This document shows, one piece after another, positions 18,874-26,253 of a stretch of 64,000 bases of DNA. The notes beneath the pieces were generated by a model. That model was not told the DNA's origin, did not search any database, and saw nothing but the letters and a program-made list of their open reading frames with translations. Position numbers and translations under genes: made by a program. The stretch lies in NCBI RefSeq assembly GCF_030316885.1, contig NZ_JASZYQ010000005.1, forward strand, positions 62,001-126,000. Direction: 5' to 3'. The stretch comes from Variovorax jilinensis (lineage in GTDB: Bacteria > Pseudomonadota > Gammaproteobacteria > Burkholderiales > Burkholderiaceae_C). Position 1 is the first letter of the stretch. Every line of letters starts with the position of its first letter.

Positions 18874-19526
18874 CCGGCGCCGCGCAGGACGAGGTCGACG
18901 CGGCGCCACTGCTGCAGGTGAAAGCGCTGCAATTCGCCTATCCGGGCGAGCCGCCGCTGTTCGCGGGCTGGAACGCGGCGATCGGCCCCGGGCTCACGCT
19001 GCTGCACGGCGACACCGGCAGCGGCAAGTCGACCCTGCTGCGGCTGCTCGCCGGCGGCGCCGCGCCGCAGCACGGGGAACTGCTGGTGGGCGCCGTGGCG
19101 CTCGCCGCCGACGCCGCGGCCTATCGGCGCCGCGTCTTCCATGTCGACCCGTCGACCGACGAATTCGATGCGCTGGCGGTGGCCGACTGCACCGCGGCGC
19201 TCAAGGCCGGCGACGAGGGCTTCGACGAATCGGCCTGGCAGGCGCTGGTCGAGGGCTTCTCGCTCGCCCCGCACCTGGGCAAGTCGATGTTCATGCTGTC
19301 GACCGGATCGAAGCGCAAGGTCTGGCTGGCGGCGGCGCTGGCTTCGTCCCGGCCGCTGCTGCTGCTCGACGAGCCGACCGCGGCACTCGATACCGGCTCG
19401 ATCCGCTGCCTCTGGCGTGCGCTCGAGGCGAAGGCCCGGGCCGCGCGACAGGCGGTCGTGGTAGCGAGCTACGAGCGGCCCGAGGGCTTGTCGCTCGCGC
19501 AGATCATCGAATTGCCGGCGCGCTGA
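18870..19526 (+). CDS. Orphan ABC-transporter-type ATPase
   Basis: A 218-aa ATP-binding cassette protein. Walker A is GDTGSGKST (residues 47-55), Walker B LLLLDEPTAAL, and a degenerate signature reads LSTGSKRK instead of LSGGQ. The H-loop His is not obvious; the expected position reads VVVASYERPEG. No permease or second ATPase is nearby, and the gene overlaps aroG by four bases (ATGA), so it is probably translated from the aroG mRNA. It could serve a permease encoded elsewhere or a non-transport role. Substrate unknown. Confidence 0.82.
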   Translation: MTGAAQDEVDAAPLLQVKALQFAYPGEPPLFAGWNAAIGPGLTLLHGDTGSGKSTLLRLLAGGAAPQHGELLVGAVALAADAAAYRRRVFHVDPSTDEFDALAVADCTAALKAGDEGFDESAWQALVEGFSLAPHLGKSMFMLSTGSKRKVWLAAALASSRPLLLLDEPTAALDTGSIRCLWRALEAKARAARQAVVVASYERPEGLSLAQIIELPAR

Positions 19527-19554
19527 CGCGGGGAGCTTCGACCCGGCCAATCGC

Positions 19555-20058
19555 TCAGCGCGCGACCAGGCCAGGCTGCGCTTCCTCGCGCGGCTCGGTG
19601 TCGAGCATGGTGCCGCGGCAGGTGGCCGCACCGCATCGGCACGGATAGTCGGAAGCCGGCGAGCCGTCGTCGGCCGTGAGGCCGTAGTCGATGAAGAGCT
19701 CCTCCCCTGCGGCCACCGGCACGAGGGTCTGGAAACGCAGGTCGAGCCGCCCGGCATCGTCGTATTCCTCCACCGCCTCGCAGTTCGGATCGCACGAATG
19801 GTTGAGGTGCCGCGTCGCATTGCCGCCCTTGCCGCCGTCGATGGTCTCGCCGTTGGAGAGCATGAACAGGTAGGTGAGCTGGTTGTCCCAGGTCCGCGCC
19901 GCGACCTGGTCGGCGGTGTAGCGCCGGCCCTCGTAGAGGCCCAGCAGCACGCCGGCGGGCAGGTCGCGCGTGGCGAAGGCGCCGAGGCCGTGAATGCCGC
20001 TGGTGGAGACCCGCAGCAGCGGGGTGTCGTTGGCGTTTCGCTTGCGGGAGGCAGTCAT
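19555..20058 (-). CDS. SET domain protein-lysine methyltransferase
   Basis: A 167-aa protein consisting of a SET domain. Motifs run in order: STSGIHGLGAFATRDLPAG, GLYEGRRYT, RHLNHSCDPNCEA (the S-adenosylmethionine-binding NHSCxPN), ELFIDYGL with the catalytic Tyr, and a post-SET-like cluster CRCGAATCRG that may bind zinc. It should methylate a protein lysine using S-adenosylmethionine; the substrate is unknown. The start is 3 bp after the stop of the sensor kinase, so the two are surely one operon. SET proteins are far commoner in eukaryotes but occur in many bacteria. Confidence 0.92.
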   Translation of the reverse strand: MTASRKRNANDTPLLRVSTSGIHGLGAFATRDLPAGVLLGLYEGRRYTADQVAARTWDNQLTYLFMLSNGETIDGGKGGNATRHLNHSCDPNCEAVEEYDDAGRLDLRFQTLVPVAAGEELFIDYGLTADDGSPASDYPCRCGAATCRGTMLDTEPREEAQPGLVAR

Positions 20059-20061
20059 GGA

Positions 20062-21867
20062 TCAGGAGTCGGCAGTCGGTTCGGCAGGCAGCAGGAAGGA
20101 GAAGGTCACGCCGCGATGCGCGTTGCGCTCGACCACGAGGCCGCCGCCGTGCGCCTCGAGGATCGATCGACACATTGCAAGCCCCATGCCCAGTCCGCTG
20201 GCCTTCGTCGTGTAGAAGTGGTCGAACACGCGGCCGAGGTCTTCCTCGGCGATACCGGGCCCGGAGTCCCGGACCGAGACCTGCAGTTTCCGCTCGCCGG
20301 CCCGCGTCACCGTGACGTGCAGCGCGCGGCCATCGCGCGGCTGCTCGGTCATCGCCTCGTTGGCATTCATCGCGAGGTTGAGCACCACCTGCTGGATCTG
20401 TGCCCGGTCGGCAAGCGCGTAGCAGTCCGCGGCGACGGATTGGCTCACCTGGATGCCGCGCTCGACGAAGTCGCTGTGCATCAGGTCGATCACCTCCTGC
20501 ACGCAGGCGCCGATGTCGACCCGCTCGCGCTGGGTCTCCTGTCGCCGCAACATGGTGCGCAGGCCATTGATGACGCCCGTGGCCCGCTTGTTGTCGCGCA
20601 CCACGTCCTGCAGGATCTCGCGCAGGTCGTCGAGGTCGGGCTCGTCCCTGGCCAGGAAGCGCAGGCCGGCCTGCGCGTTGCTGAGGATCGCGGTCAGCGG
20701 CTGCGACAGCTCGTGCGCGAGCGAAGCCGCGAGCACGGCCGTGCGCGCGACGCGGTCCGCATGCCAGACCTGGAGCCGCAGCAGATACATCTCGCGCTCG
20801 TTGCGCCGCAGGGCGGTGACGTCGGTCAGCACGCCGCACAGCGCGTCGGGCGAGCCGTCGCGGTCGAGCAGCGGGAACTTGAGCGAGGCGAAGACGCGCG
20901 GCTCGCCCTCCGGGGTGCTGCCGATCTGCTCCTCGCCGCGTTTCGGCTCGCGGCCGCGCAGCAGCTGCAGGTCGCTCGCGCGCTCGGCTTCGGCGCGCGC
21001 GGTGCCCGGAAACAGCTCGGCATCGGTCCGGCCGATCGGGGAGCCGCCCGGCAGGTCGAACAGCTCCTCGTAGGCCCGGTTGGCCATCAGGTAGCGGCCG
21101 TCGTGCAGCTTCACGTAGACCGCGGCCGGCATGTTGTCGAGGATGCCGCGCACGCGCTCGCGCGACTGGCGGCGCTCGCGCGAGAGCTCCACGTCGAGCA
21201 TCACGACCAGCCCGATGAAGCTGAACTCGGCCACGTGCACGCCGGGCGCCCATTGCAGGTTCACGAGGTGGTTGTAGACCAGGCCCAGCACCACCATGAG
21301 CATGCAGCCGGCCAACGTGAGGCTGCCGCGCCGGTTGTGGCCGGCACGGTACTGCCGCAGCCCCAGCTTGGCGCCCCAGAGGAAGACCAGGCCCATGAAG
21401 GTGGCTCCGGCGACGAACCACGGCGTCGGATGGAACACCCGCAGGTCCGTCACGCGCTCGCCCCATGGCAGCAGGACCGGATCGGCGCCCGGCAGGGAGG
21501 TGAAGGCCAGGCCCCAGGGCAGCCAGGCGTTCAGCGCGAACAGCGCGGCGCAGACGAGGGTCACGCCCCACTGCGCGCGCCGCGGCCGCAGGCGCAGGTA
21601 GGCGCCGTAGAACCAGGGCAGCAGGGCCGTGAAGACGATGGCGGCCTGGAGCTCCAGGCGTCGCATCGCGACCAGCGCGGCTCCGGTCTCGGCCCGGTAG
21701 GCGCAGGTCTTGGCCACGACGTAGACCAGGATGGTCGCACACATGCAAGCGAACAGCAGGTGCATGCGGTGGATCGGCCGTTGCAGGCCGATGATGGCGT
21801 TGTGCAGCGCTGCATAGCCGACGACGCCGGACAGGCCGCACAGGGTAAGCACGAGGATTTCACTCAT
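20062..21867 (-). CDS. Membrane sensor histidine kinase (PAS, FixL-like transmitter)
   Basis: A 601-aa sensor kinase. About seven membrane helices fill residues 1-225; a PAS-like domain follows (RGILDNMPAAVYVKLHDGRYLMANRAYEELFDLPG, about 245-365). The transmitter has phospho-accepting His385 in SLAHELSQPL, the N-box LNLAMNANEAM, and G-boxes DSGPGIAEED and GLGMGLAMCRSIL. This HELxQPL type is the FixL/DctB-like HisKA group. It is divergent from a FixJ-like regulator (100-bp gap), its likely partner, and is followed by a SET methyltransferase. The signal is unknown; no heme-PAS His is evident. Confidence 0.93.
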   Translation of the reverse strand: MSEILVLTLCGLSGVVGYAALHNAIIGLQRPIHRMHLLFACMCATILVYVVAKTCAYRAETGAALVAMRRLELQAAIVFTALLPWFYGAYLRLRPRRAQWGVTLVCAALFALNAWLPWGLAFTSLPGADPVLLPWGERVTDLRVFHPTPWFVAGATFMGLVFLWGAKLGLRQYRAGHNRRGSLTLAGCMLMVVLGLVYNHLVNLQWAPGVHVAEFSFIGLVVMLDVELSRERRQSRERVRGILDNMPAAVYVKLHDGRYLMANRAYEELFDLPGGSPIGRTDAELFPGTARAEAERASDLQLLRGREPKRGEEQIGSTPEGEPRVFASLKFPLLDRDGSPDALCGVLTDVTALRRNEREMYLLRLQVWHADRVARTAVLAASLAHELSQPLTAILSNAQAGLRFLARDEPDLDDLREILQDVVRDNKRATGVINGLRTMLRRQETQRERVDIGACVQEVIDLMHSDFVERGIQVSQSVAADCYALADRAQIQQVVLNLAMNANEAMTEQPRDGRALHVTVTRAGERKLQVSVRDSGPGIAEEDLGRVFDHFYTTKASGLGMGLAMCRSILEAHGGGLVVERNAHRGVTFSFLLPAEPTADS

Positions 21868-21967
21868 TGGGGCGCCGAGCTTAGCCGGCCGCCGATCCTT
21901 GCGGTTGCACGCTGCGAGCGGCCGGCAAATAATGCGCGTCGCGCGGGACTTAATAGAAAACTACTCA

Positions 21968-22639
21968 ATGAGCGAGTCGTCTGGAGGCAGCAGGGCCTCG
22001 AACACTTTCGAGCACACGGTGTTCGTCGTCGACGACGACGCGTCCGTTCGCACGGGCCTCGAACGCCTGGCGCGCTCGGTCGGCTGGCAGGCCGAGTCCT
22101 TCCCCTCGGCCGATGCCTTCCTCGAGCGGCTGCCGATCTCGGGCATCGCCTGCCTGCTGCTGGACGTGCAGATGCCCGGCACCAGCGGCCCTGAGCTGCA
22201 GGCACTGATGCTGGATGGCGGCTGGAGCCTGCCCGTGATCTTCCTCACCGGCCAGGGTGACGTGCCGACCTGTGCGCAGTCGATGAAGAACGGTGCGGTG
22301 GACTTCCTGCAGAAACCCGTCGACGACGAAGTGCTGCTCGATGCGCTGCGCCGCGGGTTGGCGCGCCACCAGGCGGAGCGCTCCCGCGAGCAGCTGCGCA
22401 GCAGCCTGCAGGACCACCTCGATCGCCTGTCGCCGCGCGAGAGCGAGGTCCTGGCCGGTGTGCTGGCCGGGCGACTCAACAAGCAGATCGCGGCCGACAT
22501 GGACATCTCCGAGAAGACCGTCAAGGTGCACCGCGCCCGCGTCATGGAGAAGATGGGGGTGCGCTCGGTGGCAGAACTGGTGCGCCTGTGCGGCGCCGGT
22601 GCGTTCGAACGCAGCGAGTCGGTGGCCGCCGCGGGCTGA
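21968..22639 (+). CDS. FixJ/NarL-type response regulator
   Basis: A 223-aa transcriptional response regulator. The receiver has acidic pocket DDD (22-24), phospho-acceptor Asp66 (LLLDVQMPG), Thr94 and Lys116 (FLQKPVDD). The C-terminal LuxR-type helix-turn-helix includes RLSPRESEVLAGVLAG, NKQIAADMDISEKTVKVHRARVMEKM. Of the FixJ subgroup, matching the FixL-like kinase divergently encoded 100 bp away. The ATG at 21968 is chosen as the first Met before the receiver; it lacks a strong Shine-Dalgarno, and an in-frame upstream start (near 21932) is the alternative. Confidence 0.92.
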   Translation: MSESSGGSRASNTFEHTVFVVDDDASVRTGLERLARSVGWQAESFPSADAFLERLPISGIACLLLDVQMPGTSGPELQALMLDGGWSLPVIFLTGQGDVPTCAQSMKNGAVDFLQKPVDDEVLLDALRRGLARHQAERSREQLRSSLQDHLDRLSPRESEVLAGVLAGRLNKQIAADMDISEKTVKVHRARVMEKMGVRSVAELVRLCGAGAFERSESVAAAG

Positions 22640-22666
22640 ACTCGGCCCTGAGGCGGCTGGCGGCAT

Positions 22667-23062
22667 TCACTCGGGCGGGCGGGCGCCGCCGGCGACCCAC
22701 TCGATCGCATCCAGCAGTGCCTGGTCATCCACGGGCTTGCGCAGGAAGAAGCGGGCGCCGAAGACACGCGCGAGGCGACGCGTCTCGTCGTCGTCGCGCG
22801 TCGACAGCGCGATCACCGGAATGCCTGCGGCCGCCTGTGTCAGCCGATGCTGCATCGGCGGGGCTGACAGTTCCGGCATCGAGATGTCGAGCACCACGCA
22901 GCCGTTGTGCATGGCCGGACCGCTGCGCTCCAGGAACTGTTCCACGCCCTCGAAGACCTGCACGGGATGGCCGGCCGACCGCATCAGGCGCGCCAGACCC
23001 GTTCGAACGGACATGTCGTCGTCGACCACGTGGATGACCAGGGTCGCTGCGGCGTTCGCCAT
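22667..23062 (-). CDS. Stand-alone FixJ-like receiver protein
   Basis: A 131-aa single-domain response regulator: acidic pocket DDD (14-16), Asp59 (VVLDISMPE), Ser87 and Lys109 (FLRKPVDD), so all phosphotransfer residues are kept, but no output domain. It closely resembles the receiver of the adjacent FixJ-like protein (shared DDDxSVRTGLxRLxRSxG, FLER and KPVDDxxLLDA), suggesting a duplication with loss of the helix-turn-helix. It could act as a phosphate sink or competitor for the neighbouring kinase. Convergent with the FixJ-like gene (27 bp apart). Confidence 0.88.
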   Translation of the reverse strand: MANAAATLVIHVVDDDMSVRTGLARLMRSAGHPVQVFEGVEQFLERSGPAMHNGCVVLDISMPELSAPPMQHRLTQAAAGIPVIALSTRDDDETRRLARVFGARFFLRKPVDDQALLDAIEWVAGGARPPE

Positions 23063-23299
23063 GTGTTGAAGATCCTCGGTGAGGGCTCGACGTTGCGCCT
23101 TGCGCGCCGGCAGCGATATTGGACCTTGGTCCCATCGCCACCACGCTGCTCGCCGCTGCGTCGTCTCTTGAATTGGACGCGTGGGGCATGCTGCAGTGAA
23201 CGCTTCCGTGCATTTCTGCCCAAATCGCGGTATACAGCGCGATGTAGCCCATTCGCATACATCCCTTCGCATACACAATCGCGCCAACATCCCGTCCGC

Positions 23300-23875
23300 A
23301 TGAACGCAACACCTCTTCTCGGCACCTGGCACCGGCTCCGCAGTCGTCTCCGGCTCCTGTTCGGAAGGAAGGCGCGGCGGACCCGCTCGGCGCCGCGCGT
23401 GGTGGCCTCGTCGCTGCCGCCACGGCATTCGATGCCCGGCACGATGAGCCCGCCGACGTCGCGGCCGGCGCCGCCGAGACCCGAGGCGGCACGCGCGACG
23501 CCCCCGCAGCCGCAGCCGACGGTCGAGGTCCAAACGGTGCCTGCGGTTCCTGCCGCTCCGGTCCAGCTTCCGGTCCAGCCGCAGCCTGTCGCCGTGGCTT
23601 CGGTTCCGCCGCCGCAGCCCGCCGCCGAGCCCGTGGCGCCCGCCAGGACCATGCGTTCGCTCGAGGAAGTGCGCGCCGACCTGGCGCGCCTGCGCGAAAG
23701 CGCCAAGCAGCGCCATGCACGCGTGCCGCTGCCGCCGCGCCGTGACACCGGCTTCGCGCCGACCGACTTCATGGACTTTCCCGCGCCCGCGAAGGTCGAC
23801 AAGGAGGCCGACGAGGCCTTCGAGCGCACCGCCTTCCTCGACTTCACCGTCCTCAAGCCGCCGGCCGGGCGCTGA
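23300..23875 (+). CDS. Proline-rich hypothetical protein
   Basis: A 191-aa protein. The N-terminus is basic (TWHRLRSRLRLLFGRKARRTR), residues 35-115 are Pro/Ala/Val-rich and probably disordered, and the C-terminal ~70 residues form a helical, charged segment (RSLEEVRADLARLRESAKQR, then DFMDFPAPAKVDKEADEAFERTAFLDFTVLKPP). No known domain and no cleavable signal peptide. A 237-bp gap separates it from the divergent receiver gene. Strong third-position GC supports coding. Role unknown. Confidence 0.7.
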   Translation: MNATPLLGTWHRLRSRLRLLFGRKARRTRSAPRVVASSLPPRHSMPGTMSPPTSRPAPPRPEAARATPPQPQPTVEVQTVPAVPAAPVQLPVQPQPVAVASVPPPQPAAEPVAPARTMRSLEEVRADLARLRESAKQRHARVPLPPRRDTGFAPTDFMDFPAPAKVDKEADEAFERTAFLDFTVLKPPAGR

Positions 23876-23982
23876 AGGGCCGCGCTCTGTGTCGGCAGCG
23901 CCCGTGTCGCGACGGGCTGACTAAGATCGCAGCTTGCCATCTTGCTTCCGCAAGGCTTGGCGACATCCGCGGAAAGACGCCC

Positions 23983-24804
23983 ATGAAGACCACCATCCCC
24001 CGACGACTCGCGCTGACTTTGCTCGTGGCCCTGTCTGCCGCCGCGGCCGGTGCCCAGCCCCAGCGACCCGCGCCGGCCGTCGCGCCCACGCTGCCGGGCC
24101 CGCTGGCGGCCATCGAGGGGCCGACCTGGCGCCTCACGCAGCTGCGCGGCTTCGATGCCGCCCGCCTGCCCACCGGGCCGCGCGCGGTGACGGCACGCTT
24201 CGAGGGCGGACGCGTGAGCGGCTTCTCCGGCTGCAACCGGTATTTCGGCACCTACAGCGCGCGCGACGGCCGGCTCGTGATCGGTGCGATCGGCGGCACC
24301 ATGATGGCCTGCGAGCCCGGTGCGATGGCGCTCGAGACCGCTGTGCATCGCGCGCTGGCCGGCACCTTCCGCGCCCAGGTGTCGGGCGACCGGCTGGCGC
24401 TCGACTCCGATGCCGGCGAACGCGTGCTGGGCTTCCAGGCCGAGCCGCCGCCCGCGCTCGCGGGGCTCCGCTCGAACATCACGGGCTTCAACAACGGCCG
24501 CCAGGCGGTCGTGAGTCCGATCGCCGGCACCACCCTGCAACTGGGCTTCGGCGATGGCGTGCTCAAGGGCTTCGGCGGCTGCAACACGCTGCGCGCGAAC
24601 TACAGCGTCGACGGCAACCGCATCCGCATCGGCCCGGTCTCGAGCACGCGGCGGGTCTGCCCGCAGGAAGGCGTGATGGCGCAGGAGCGGGAATTCATCG
24701 CGGCCCTGAAGTCGACCACCACCTGGGGCTTCAGCGGCGCGCTGCTCGACATGCATCGAGCCGACGGCGAGCGCACGCTGACCGGCAGCCGCGAGGCGCC
24801 GTAG
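23983..24804 (+). CDS. Periplasmic protein with two META (HslJ-like) domains
   Basis: A 273-aa secreted protein: signal peptide MKTTIPRRLALTLLVALSAAAAGAQ, then two META domains, about 48-150 (WRLTQLRGF, FSGCNRYFGTY, IGAIGGTMMACEPGAMALE) and about 155-270 (FGGCNTLRANY, IRIGPVSSTRRVCPQEG). META/HslJ domains occur in E. coli heat-induced HslJ (novobiocin resistance) and Leishmania META1; their biochemical role is unclear. Each repeat holds a Cys pair that could be disulfide-bonded. It is convergent with the P450 gene that follows (14 bp). Confidence 0.88.
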   Translation: MKTTIPRRLALTLLVALSAAAAGAQPQRPAPAVAPTLPGPLAAIEGPTWRLTQLRGFDAARLPTGPRAVTARFEGGRVSGFSGCNRYFGTYSARDGRLVIGAIGGTMMACEPGAMALETAVHRALAGTFRAQVSGDRLALDSDAGERVLGFQAEPPPALAGLRSNITGFNNGRQAVVSPIAGTTLQLGFGDGVLKGFGGCNTLRANYSVDGNRIRIGPVSSTRRVCPQEGVMAQEREFIAALKSTTTWGFSGALLDMHRADGERTLTGSREAP

Positions 24805-24818
24805 CAGCATCGCCGCGC

Positions 24819-26246
24819 TCAGGAACGCAGGCGCAACCTCAGCCGCAGGCCCACGGGCGTCATCTTGAACGACAGGTGCTCGCGTGCCGGCAGGCCGTCG
24901 GGCGTGTCGACCCCCTCGATGTCGAAGCGGCCGAGCAGCTGCGCCATCGCCATCTTCATCTCGAGCAGCGCAAGGTAGCGCCCGGGGCAGATGCGCGGGC
25001 CGGCGCCGAAGGGCATCGAGGTGCGCTTCGCGCTGCCCGCGATGGCGCTCGCCGGGCCGTCGGCGAGCCAGCGATCGGGATCGAAGGCGGCGGCATTCGG
25101 CAGGTGGCTGTCGCTCACGCTGTCACGGCGCATCAGGTCGATGACCACGGTGCCGGCCGGCACCGCGACGTCGCCGATGGTGGTGTCGCGTTCGGCCTGC
25201 AGCGCGAGGATGGGCGCCACGGGCTTCAGCCGCATCGTCTCGTGGGCGCAGGCCTCGATGTAGTCGAGCTGCGCGAGCTGCTCGAAGCCGGGCTGAGAGG
25301 CATCGCCGAGCACGCGCCGCACCTCGTCGACGGCGCGCCGCAGCGCGGCCGGATGGCGCCACAGCAGGTCGATCATCCAGGCGATGGTGTTGGCCGTGGT
25401 GTCCTCGCCGGCCAGCAGCATGGTCATCACGTTGCCCGAGACCTGGGCGTCGTCGATGCCGCTGCCGGGCTCGTCGGCGGCCGCGATCATGGCCTCGAGC
25501 AGATTGCGCGGCGCGGCGCGCAGCGAAGGGTCGGCCGCCATGCGGGCGCGCGCGTCGGCGATGAAGCCGTCCACCGCCAGGTTGACCGCCTCGACGCCCT
25601 GCTTCAGCGCGCGGTCGGCGCGGCTCGGCAGCAGGCGCCAGGTCGGCAGCGGCGCGAGCATGCGCTTCACGAGCGCCGGGAAGATCTTGTCGAGATGCTG
25701 CTGGATCACGTCGCCGTCGGACTCGAGCGTGTTGACCTCGGCGCCGAAGGCCAGGCCCGCGATGGTGTCGACCGTGTAGCGCATCAGGTCGGCCTGCAGG
25801 TCGATCGCGCGGCCTTCGCGCGCCGCCGCCGCCCAGCGTCCCGCGAGGCGCTGGCCGACCTTCTGCAGCGAAGGGAAGTAGTGCCGCACGTGCGCGGGAT
25901 CGAAGCCTGCCATCACCATGCGGCGCTGGCGCCGCCAGTCGTCGCCGTTGGCGCCGAACAGGCCGGGCTTCAGGCCCATCTCGGTGGCCACCTGTTCCAT
26001 GCGCGTGGTGCGCTTGAAGCCGTCGGGCCGATCGCGCAGCGTCGCGGCGACGCCCGCGTGGTCGCCGACCACCAGCAGGCGGCGCCGGCCGGTCCGAAGC
26101 TGGTAGTAGTCGCCGTGCTCGCGTGCCCACTGCTCGAGCTGCAGGTGGAAGCGAGGGCCGTCGATCTGGAGCAGGTTGCCGATCAGCGGCGAGCCGCGCG
26201 GGCCGGGCAGCTGGTCGATGCGGCGAAGAACGGTGGTGCCGGGCAT
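24819..26246 (-). CDS. Cytochrome P450 (class requiring separate redox partners)
   Basis: A 475-aa stand-alone P450. The I-helix reads LLAGEDTTANTIAW, the ExxR helix HETMRLKPVAP, and the heme loop FGAGPRICPGRYLAL with Cys420 as the thiolate ligand. No membrane anchor, so cytosolic. It needs an electron-transfer partner encoded elsewhere; no ferredoxin or reductase is adjacent. The overall layout resembles bacterial homologues of the CYP4/CYP102-like fatty-acid or lipid hydroxylases, but substrate is not assignable. The gene starts 7 bp after the stop of the FAD oxidase, suggesting one transcript. Confidence 0.92.
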   Translation of the reverse strand: MPGTTVLRRIDQLPGPRGSPLIGNLLQIDGPRFHLQLEQWAREHGDYYQLRTGRRRLLVVGDHAGVAATLRDRPDGFKRTTRMEQVATEMGLKPGLFGANGDDWRRQRRMVMAGFDPAHVRHYFPSLQKVGQRLAGRWAAAAREGRAIDLQADLMRYTVDTIAGLAFGAEVNTLESDGDVIQQHLDKIFPALVKRMLAPLPTWRLLPSRADRALKQGVEAVNLAVDGFIADARARMAADPSLRAAPRNLLEAMIAAADEPGSGIDDAQVSGNVMTMLLAGEDTTANTIAWMIDLLWRHPAALRRAVDEVRRVLGDASQPGFEQLAQLDYIEACAHETMRLKPVAPILALQAERDTTIGDVAVPAGTVVIDLMRRDSVSDSHLPNAAAFDPDRWLADGPASAIAGSAKRTSMPFGAGPRICPGRYLALLEMKMAMAQLLGRFDIEGVDTPDGLPAREHLSFKMTPVGLRLRLRLRS

Positions 26247-26253
26247 GCGCGCA

